Of a stretch of 64,000 nucleotides of DNA, positions 28,701 through 37,700 are shown one piece after another. The position numbers and the translations under genes were made by a program. The notes under the pieces are model-generated. The model was not told where the DNA came from. It saw only the letters and a list, made by a program, of their open reading frames with translations, and did no database searches. Positions within the stretch are counted from its first letter, which is position 1, and every line of letters starts with the position of its first letter. Origin of the DNA: Branchiostoma floridae (lineage: Eukaryota; Chordata; Leptocardii; Amphioxiformes; Branchiostomatidae); contig NW_023365820.1 of the NCBI RefSeq assembly GCF_000003815.2, positions 522,776 to 586,775 on the forward strand, written 5' to 3'.

Positions 28701-31700
28701 TTACAGGAGCTAAAAGTTTTGTTGGCGGGGGTGGGGGGGTGGTTCTGAATTGTCTTACAACCTTTCCTATTGGACATCTGAAATTGTCTTCATTCATAGT
28801 TAGAGTATAAAACACCTGTTTCTTGCAGATCACTTCAGTGTCACTGACGAAGGAAAGTGGATTCTTTCCGAAACGTCTGACCGTTTCAAAACCATATCCA
28901 GTTGCTTGAGTAACTATTTTTGGCGTATCTTATTACCTGGATGTCTAACCTACATCGACGTAAGCTAGTGTTAAAAGTAATTCCTTATATAGGAGAGGAT
29001 ATGTGCAAAACTGTTTTAACTTTAATTGCATATTCATCTTAAAGCACAATGTTTAGTTTTAGTCCAAGAAGCTCACTTCTTCAGTTTTAAATATCTTCTG
29101 TCCCTGTCATTGTTTGAGAGCCCATGTTGTTAATTTTTGTTGTAGAATCTGTAATTTTATTTAGCTTAACAAAATACAATTTCATTATCTTCAATTTTTT
29201 TTGGTCAGCTGGGATGAAACTTTTGTCTACTCCAATAAGATAATTTCCATCTCAAGAGGGAGGGGGGCGAGTCCTGGAGTCAACCCTAATAGGCACTGAG
29301 ATAAAGTTGTCAATCCTATAGATAGGCTCTGATACCATCCCTTTAAGTATGTTTTAACATCTTGTTTGATGTTAATTCATTCCAGGACAATGCTGGTATA
29401 GAGACGGTCATCTTGCCCGGTACAGAAACTGCCCATGGCAGTAAGAAGAACGGGCCTGGCCGAAGTAAACAGAAGAGAACCAACATCCACTGGGTGTCAT
29501 ACCTGGACGGGCTACAGAGGGTGCTGTTCTTCACAGGTGCATTTTGGAATAGCTGTGTATCGGTGGGGTTCAAGCGCCAACAAACTGACCATGCTATCGG
29601 TTCTGCCTCTTTTGGCATAGTGGTTAGCGGTGTTGGGCGTGTGAGCTGGTGGCCCTCTTAGTCATCATCATATCGTTCCGTGCCAGTACTGCAGCCAGGC
29701 CACGGCCTTCTCGTTAGCTTCTAGTAGGTCCTGGTTGGAGATGTTGGGGCCTAATACACAGTCCTGTGTTGGGGCCTAATACACACTCAGTCTCTTAGTG
29801 CTACATATAGAATATAGAATCAATGGTGTTTTCCGTATCACCCAAGGTACAGTTTGTTTGTGTGTACATGTACAAGACCAATAGCAGGGTTTGGCCATGT
29901 TGTATTTTATATATATATTGTCATACCCACCTGAGAAAATACATTTCAATTGAAAATGCACCTGAAAATTGGGAGTCCTCAAGCAAATAATTGTAACAGC
30001 AGACATTCCAACGTCAGAGTCAGGTATTTGTATTTTTGACCGTGTTACACTCTGTGCGCATGGTGTATGTTCAAATTAGTTGATGGAAGCCCCCTGTGAT
30101 AACAGTTTGAAGCTCGTGTGATACAGAAAGTTACTATCAGGTCAGGAACTCCCATATTGAACGTTATCACTGCCCAGGTATAACATAAATATCAATATCA
30201 TTTAAGTCTTCAAGCACCTCTTGTATACCTGTGAGGTATGATACCTGCAATATTGGCATTTATATGCAAGCAAGGCAAACAAAGAGTGAGTTAGTGATCA
30301 AGAATTTTAACTAAATGGATTGATAAGTGAGTGAGTGTAGTAGAGAAATAGGAAAATGAATCACAGCTGTGTTGCCTTTATTGTTAACAGAGGATGCAAG
30401 CCTTGCCCAGGACGTACGGGAGGCCTCTGGAGAAAAGACATCGCTGGAAGCCTTCCTGTCACTAGAGGGGCTGGGGGTGTCACTTGTAAGCAGCCTCTAC
30501 ACAGAGATTGCTTACTTGAGGTAAAGTTTTCTCCTTATGTGATCTTGTAGAGAATTTACGCCTCTCTTTCTGTACACAGAATGATGCACTTGCGAAGATT
30601 GCCATCAGTTCTAAAGTTTGAGGTGACCTCAGGTTTAAGACACTTGACCCAAGAGTGACCTCAGCAACAGGTCAGAGGTGCAAGGTAGATGGTATCAGCC
30701 CCCGTCTCGGTTGAGGGATAGTAGATGTTTTGTAATGACTATGGCTACTCAGAAAGTCATCCTGCTTGTTGTGTTATATTCTTATTTTATGTAAAAGCAT
30801 GGAATCGTAGTCCAGTATTATGTCAAGTATTCCAAATTTATTATACAAAGTCATGGGATGCTCTTATGATTTGTCCAGACGATTACAAATGTATTGAATA
30901 CACTATAAGAGTAAGAGAGTAACAGTAGCAATAGAGTAACAGTAACAAGTTGTCAGAATAAGAAAGTGCTGTCCCTGGTGCTGAAAGTTGCACTGCTGTG
31001 TAATTCCTTGGTTCGGAAATTATTTTATTGTATAACAGCTAATACTGAATACACAATGCACACTACAAATTAATATGATATGTGCATGTTACAACTATGC
31101 AAAGGTTTATGAAGGGGTCCAGTTTCTTTGAAATACTATCAATATTTAGATGCCTATACATGTACTCTTTTAACTAGATCCCATCCAAATGGGGTTATGT
31201 GATATAATTGATGCAATGACAATAAGTACCTGACTTAAGTTAAGGACATCCTTTCTGATAGAATATAAAACCAGAGGCCCTGTGTTTTAGGAGAGCAATA
31301 CCTCTATACACACTAAAGCTCTCACCATATCTAAAAAAACTGCATGGTTCCATTGCAAAGAGATTGGTTCAAACCTAACAGTCTGGTCTTATTATATATG
31401 CAGCTTATACCTGTTGTACGAAACCAGTAAAACCATGGTAAACAAAGAACAAACAAATAAATCATGACATTGACATATATTTTGTTTTCTAACTCCACAG
31501 TATTACCAGCACCCCACCACTCTGGGAAGTCAACTCCAAAGGCGACAGTTGGAAGATGTTGAAACTTGAGGTCGCCACGTTCTTGGAAGACCAGTTTCGG
31601 CACGGGCATCACGAGGCGGTCATGTCGGACAAAGTCAAAGCTGACTTCAAGACCATGCGGATGGTCAGACCTACTGCCGGAGACCTGCGTAGAACGTATC

Positions 31701-34700
31701 AGCCAGGACTGTGGTTTCAGTATCGCAGCTCTGACCACCATACAGGCAAGATGGCAGCAACTTCTTATTTTTCGTTGACAATTTGAATTAACCGTCATTT
31801 TACATTTGATTATACTAAATTACTCACAGTACTGAAAATGTTTCTTTGATGAGTATGAAGTGAATTTATGTTTTATCATATGAGACTGATTAATATGCAA
31901 TATGATATAAGGAATGTGCTAACAAAATCATATGAATTCAGAAAGATATCAGTTAAATCTTCGCGGGAATTCTAAGTGTACCTTTTTTAGGCTATTCAAA
32001 GCCTGATCTATACTCTTAACTATAGATCATATATCCTGGACCAACAACTCTTTCCTTCTCTAATACTGTAAATCACAAAATATTTGCAGTGCTTTTGTTT
32101 TTTTAGGAGCCTCTTCACTGCAAGTTCATTACAAAGCAGATAGGGCTACCTTGTATGACTACTATACTATCAAAATTATTTTACCTGCTACTGGGTAATT
32201 CAAAACACTACAAAAATATTCTTTTCCTCCAAGCACAAAGTGAAACCACTGTGAAAATTAAGAAGTTTACAGTTACTGTAGTTAACGTACACAACTCCTT
32301 TTCTGTGGACCAGTGCAATGACCAAGTGGGTAGAGTGTTTGTCTTGCATTTCTTTGGTACCTTGTGAGTTCAATCCCCGGCTGTGTCAATACCAAAGAAA
32401 GGTACATGCAGCATTCTCTGCTAAGCACTCAGCATTTGGGAAAAGAGTATAATGGTAGTTGAACACACACAACACCATATGTGGACAAGGCCCTTGCTGT
32501 AGAGATTACACAAACGTTGTGTGGCCCAGGGCTACATCTATGCAATATCTGGTGCAGGAAGGACTTTAACTAACTCCTTTTGATTTTGTGACCTCCCAGA
32601 AAGAGAGAGTTCCCTAACCGCTATAGCACTGTGGTTCTAATGATGTTGGGATCATTCCTCTCACCGACAGGTCATATCTCTCCTTATGTAAGTGATAGAA
32701 TCAAACAGTCTGATTCATGGCTCTAGCCAGCTCGAAATTTTTTTCCGTCAGCCAATTCCCATTGTCGCGAAAACACTATTCCAGGAGTTAGAGAGACTGA
32801 ACTGAGACCTTGAAAAATGGGCTTTAATGAGATTATTGTATGCGAAAGGGCACCGACACACATTGTCAGCAATCATAACAATAGCAAAACAAATAGTGTG
32901 TGGCTTTTACGGCCGTGGACGGCGTCCCCAAGCCACATGTAGCTTCCACCAAGGATTTTTGTCCGTCAAGGTTGACGGATTGGTTCTAAAATTTTTCCGT
33001 CACACACAGCAAATTTCCGTCAATTGACGGAAAAATGGACGCTGCCTAGAGCCCTGGTCTGATTATTGTTTTTATAGGAATGCATGCCAAACTGCAGAGG
33101 CTCCAGTTGGATAACCAGCTGCAGAAAGCAGTGTTCCCCACAGTGTTGTACCCGGCCCCCCTCCCTAGGAAGGTTCTGAAGAAGATGGGACCACGCCCCT
33201 TCATCGAACTGGCACTAATGAGAAGACAGGTGTGTGGTGGTGTTGTGTCACTTCTTTTGATGTTAAACCTCTTTTTTCCTTGTGCTTACAGTAATAGATA
33301 TAAATTTGGTAGGCTGGAGTCCAATCTTGTTAGCTTCAGTCTGCTTTTAAAATTAACAGTTGCTACCCCACCGAAAACAGCTTTGAATTTCATGAAAATA
33401 AGTACTAAAAGACCATAATTTGGTTCAGCTGTATCTCTCATGGACATTAAGTTATCATTTCATGGCCCCAGGCACGGCGGATAACGAGCCACTGCCCTTA
33501 TGACGTAAAAATCTGCTTTATGATTTTACGCTAAATTATCTGCAATTGTTGTTAAGTTGTTTTTCATTTCATGTATTTCATCTTTATCTTATTATGTATG
33601 TATGACTCCAGGAAGATTAGTGTCATGATAATGTACACTAATGGAGATCGCAATAAAACAAAGAAACAAAAATAGCTTTCAGACTACTTTTAGTTTACTT
33701 TAACCATCACAGCTTTATGCAAAAGAGCAATTTTGTTACACGTTTAGCATTTTAGAGAACAGTTAGTTACCTAAAAACACCATTTTGTGCTAAAAGTCTG
33801 GGACAAAGATTGACCTAAAAACAAAGCATCACAAAGAACATAGCCTTAATACAATGCATTTTATCTTATATTGTTTTGATCAGGTCCCAGAGCAACACTC
33901 GGACACCATCAAGTACTGTAAGCTGTTACTGCAACAGTTCTCCGTCCGAGTGGACAAGGGTTTCCTTCTGACCGTTGCCGATTTCTTCACCACCCACATG
34001 GAAGACGAAGAAGAGAGCGCAAAACTCCAGTCCGACTACGGTAAGATCAACCTGACGCTCCGAGACACGGTCGCCGCGCTCGCAACATCCGGTACGGACA
34101 AGATCTATCTGGAGTATTTCCACTTCTCGCCGGTGAAGATTTTCATCAGTTTTAGTCTGAGCGGGGAACCCCATCTCACGCACGAACAGAAGGACACGAT
34201 TACGAAGGACGTAGTGGACTTCTTTCTGGGTACGGTCGGAACGACCTTGACGAGTTTGAAGGACGTGGAGATGAAGCTGGCGTACTTTGAGAGACGAGGA
34301 GTGATGCTGACACAGACACAGCTGATACAAGACTTGCAGAGTCACTACACAGCACAGGTAACAGCAAAAAGCTAAACATGGTCAAGATTTGTCAAAAGAT
34401 AACATACCAATTAGTTCTCACTGAACACTTGAAATATCTTATGCAGTATTCATCAGGTGAAAATGACCATGACCTGTCAGACATTGATTACTCAAGAGTG
34501 TCATCAGACAACGCTATCCAAAACAAGATTTTAGACAGTAATACAATAATATGCTACTGTTGCTGTTGCTGTTGTAGGTCTCACCATACAATTTTGAGTG
34601 AAATATTTAAAAAAAAAGGGGCTGTTTCAGAATCATTGAAATATATTCTCAATGTCAGGACAAAGCAACTTTCCTGTCCAAAGATAAAAACTGTTCTCAA

Positions 34701-37700
34701 CTTGTTGTTTATTGTTGGTAACGTTACCTGTAGGCTATCCAGCAGTCTTATGTGCTCTTACTTGGTCTGGACGTGATTGGAAATCCGTATGGACTCGTCA
34801 CCAAGATTGGGAAAGGCCTTGGAGATCTTTTCTACGAACCATATCAGGTTTGTCACTTCCTTGCTGCTTGTAAGAATGATAATGTGTTGCATGTCAACAC
34901 TGCTGAACATCCATGTGCAAATGTTGTCAGTTACAATGGTGCTGCCCCTACTTAAACATTCTATTCTTGTGCAGAATGCTGTCTATAGTAACTGTTTGCT
35001 GTTCATAGTACTTAGCGTGCTGTTGTAATTCAATCCTCAAAGGCAAAGGTGCTGTCTCTAGTACTGTGCATGCACTTGTTATGCAAAGGATGGCATCACC
35101 AGTGCCAAAGGTGCTGTCCCTATAGCTGAACATTCTATCCCCTTTGCCAAAAGTGCTGTCCTTAGTAATAAACATGCTACTGTTATGCAAAGTTTGGATC
35201 TGCTGTTTCTGGTGCCAAACATGCTATTCTCGTGCAAAGGCTACGGTCTACAGTGCCTCTCCAGTGCCATTGGTGCTGTCCCAAGTGCTGAACATGTTAT
35301 TCTTATGCAGATAATGCTATCCCTATTGTCAAAGGTGCTGTCCCTAGTGCTGAAAATGTTATTGTCATGCAAAGGATACTGTCTACAGTGCCATTGGTTC
35401 TGTCCCTGATGTTATTCTTACGCAAACGATCTGTCCCTATTGCCAAAGGTGCTGTCCCTAGTACTGAAATTGCAAAGGATATTGTCTACAGTGCTATAGG
35501 GTGCTGAACACACTATCTGCATGTTAAGGATGCTATGCCAAGTGTGCTTTGATTTCTATGTGGTGTCAATTCTTAACAGCTGAAGCAATCTTTGATTTTT
35601 CTCCTCCAGGGTGCTATTGAGGGACCAGAGCAATTTGCAGAGGGTGTGGCCAGAGGGGTGCAAAGCCTGCTGGGACATGCTGTCGGGGGTACAGCAGGAG
35701 CGCTGGCCGGTATCACAGGTGAAAGGACAGCTTTATGAGAACCATTGCATATGCCTATCAAAAATCATGTTGTCAGTAGAATTTTTGTTTGTAGACTTTG
35801 TGCTGGCCAGATTTCGATTTCTGCTCAACCTCAAAGATGCATGATGTTCTTGTGATATTTAAGTCTAGGGTTCAATATTTGCCATGCCCTGCAAATTTTC
35901 CCCTTGGGAAAGGCACCTTACAAGACGTTCCCTAACAGTGGAGTGTCAATGATGTGCGAAAAACACACATGGATTTTGTGTGCCAATGTCCACGTGTATG
36001 TGTGAACATTTGCCACAAATCATTTTTTCATAAGTAATATTGTAATGGAATGTTCCTTGACACTTAGGGAGTGTAGGGAAGGCATTTTCCCTACTGTCCA
36101 TGGATGAAGACTACAGCACTAGGAGAAGACAGCGCATGCAGCAGCAGCCTACTGACATGCCATCAAGTCTGTTACTGGCAGGGCAGAGCTTCATCATGGG
36201 CATCGTGATGGGCATATCAGGTTAGCAATCCAAAAAGCATGTTTTTGGTTTCCAATTTTTACAGTGGAATTAGATGCCAGACAGTATATTGTCAGAGAGT
36301 TATTAGTTTGAGGATGACATGTGAATGTGTGATTTTATTTGCTATTTACCACTTTTTCCACACACGTGCACACACATAGTCTGCTGCACTACCAAGGTCG
36401 GCCACCAGGAAGCCCAACATTAAGGAGGACCGTTTGGTCAACAACACCTACCCATGTACTGAATGTGATTGCATTCCATCAATATGTTCTTAAGATATTC
36501 TACCATATCCCTTCTAAAGGCCCTGCCAAATACCTTTGTTACATAACCTAGTCAGGATGGCCATGCAGTCTAAGGTGTTGCATTCAGGTCACAGACTGCT
36601 TCTGCAGGTGTGGTTTTGCATCCCACTTTAAAAAAAAGTGTTTTTACTTTCTTCAACAAATTTCGTGTAATGTATTTTGATAGACCAGTTCAGGACTTGA
36701 ATGTTTATAATAATAATAACTGCTCTCTTTTCATGTGGTTAAATTGTTTCACATTAGGCTTTTTCTCATAAATTCTTAGCGGGCAGCTTTGTTTTCCAAG
36801 CTTTCTTATACTGTATGATTGTATTATGGAACTGCTAAACTTTCTTTCCAACACGAATTAATATAGGGACTTACCCTAAATTTTCGGTCAATTCCGTCGA
36901 CCTTGTTCACAGAATGACCCTATCTCCAGCTGTGACGTCAGGAACACGCCACTTTTGCAGGAGGGGGTCATAAGTATCAGAGAGTCTGTGCCGCCCCCCG
37001 TCTCTGTTGAGTGTGGGCCGGTGGGCTCTAATGTACACTGCCTCCTTCACTCCTCGCGCGAAGAAATCCTGTTCAGAGTCTACGATTTGGACTTTGTCCA
37101 ACGAAATGGAATTAGAGCCCACCGGCCCACACTCAACAGAGACGGGGGGCAGCACAGACTCTCTGATACTTATGACCCCCTCCTGCAAAAGTGGCGTGTT
37201 CCTGACGTCACAGCTGGAGATAGGGTCATTCTGTGAACAAGGTCGACGGAGTTGACCGAAAATTTAGGGTAAGTCCCTATATTAATTCGTGTTGGAAAGG
37301 AAGTTTAGCAGTTCCATAATGTATTCTACCAAACACAGATGAACTTTCATGCTGTATGATTGTAATGTACCTGTTTTATTCCATTTTTTCAGGTGTGGTG
37401 CTGCAGCCAGTGAAGGGTGCCCAACAGGAAGGGGTGGAGGGGTTCTTCAAGGGGATCGGGAAGGGACTCCTGGGGCTCTTCTCTCGCCCTGTAGCCGGGG
37501 TGTTTGACATGGTCAGCTGGTTTTGTTTGTTTGAACCTTTATTCATTCATGAAAAGCTCAAATCAGCCAGCAAGCTGCTTTTCATTGAGGTCATGATAGG
37601 GGTAAGGGTCAGATAAAAAAACAACAGATATACAGGTTTCATCAGTGAAATTAACTTTAAGTTAATTTTCATACAATCATTTTTGCAAAATGTACTGATG

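Larger units (their letters stand above)
31746..33077 (+). other. GC-AG intron 32 of VPS13
   Basis: The donor is ACAG|gcaaga at 31746. The acceptor is tttttatag at 33077. Frame across the junction (ACA G + GA ATG) gives Thr-Gly-Met and runs into the conserved LQLDNQL strand. No GT within the open frame gives a usable alternative. The intron carries a tRNA-like SINE piece and a hAT-type MITE. Confidence 0.75.

Noticed and set aside
28841-28900. Confirmed hammerhead ribozyme
   Set aside because: The core boxes and one stem are there, but an extra base before the stem and no clear stems I/III or cleavage triplet; kept only as a resemblance.
31331-31798. 155-codon minus-strand frame
   Set aside because: Antisense to VPS13 exon 32, whose plus-strand reading is conserved and in frame.
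32319-32420. Functional tRNA gene
   Set aside because: A and B boxes are present but acceptor and anticodon stems do not form; a SINE head fits better.
19582-33027. Similar short frames starting [14 protein letters not shown] at 19582-19803 and 32827-33027
   Set aside because: Both lie inside the hAT-type MITE copies; shared sequence reflects the element, not a gene.
33926-34345. 139-codon minus-strand frame
   Set aside because: Shadow of the long VPS13 exon 34.
36907-37236. Two similar 93-codon frames on opposite strands
   Set aside because: They are mirror images produced by the palindrome; no family match or codon bias.
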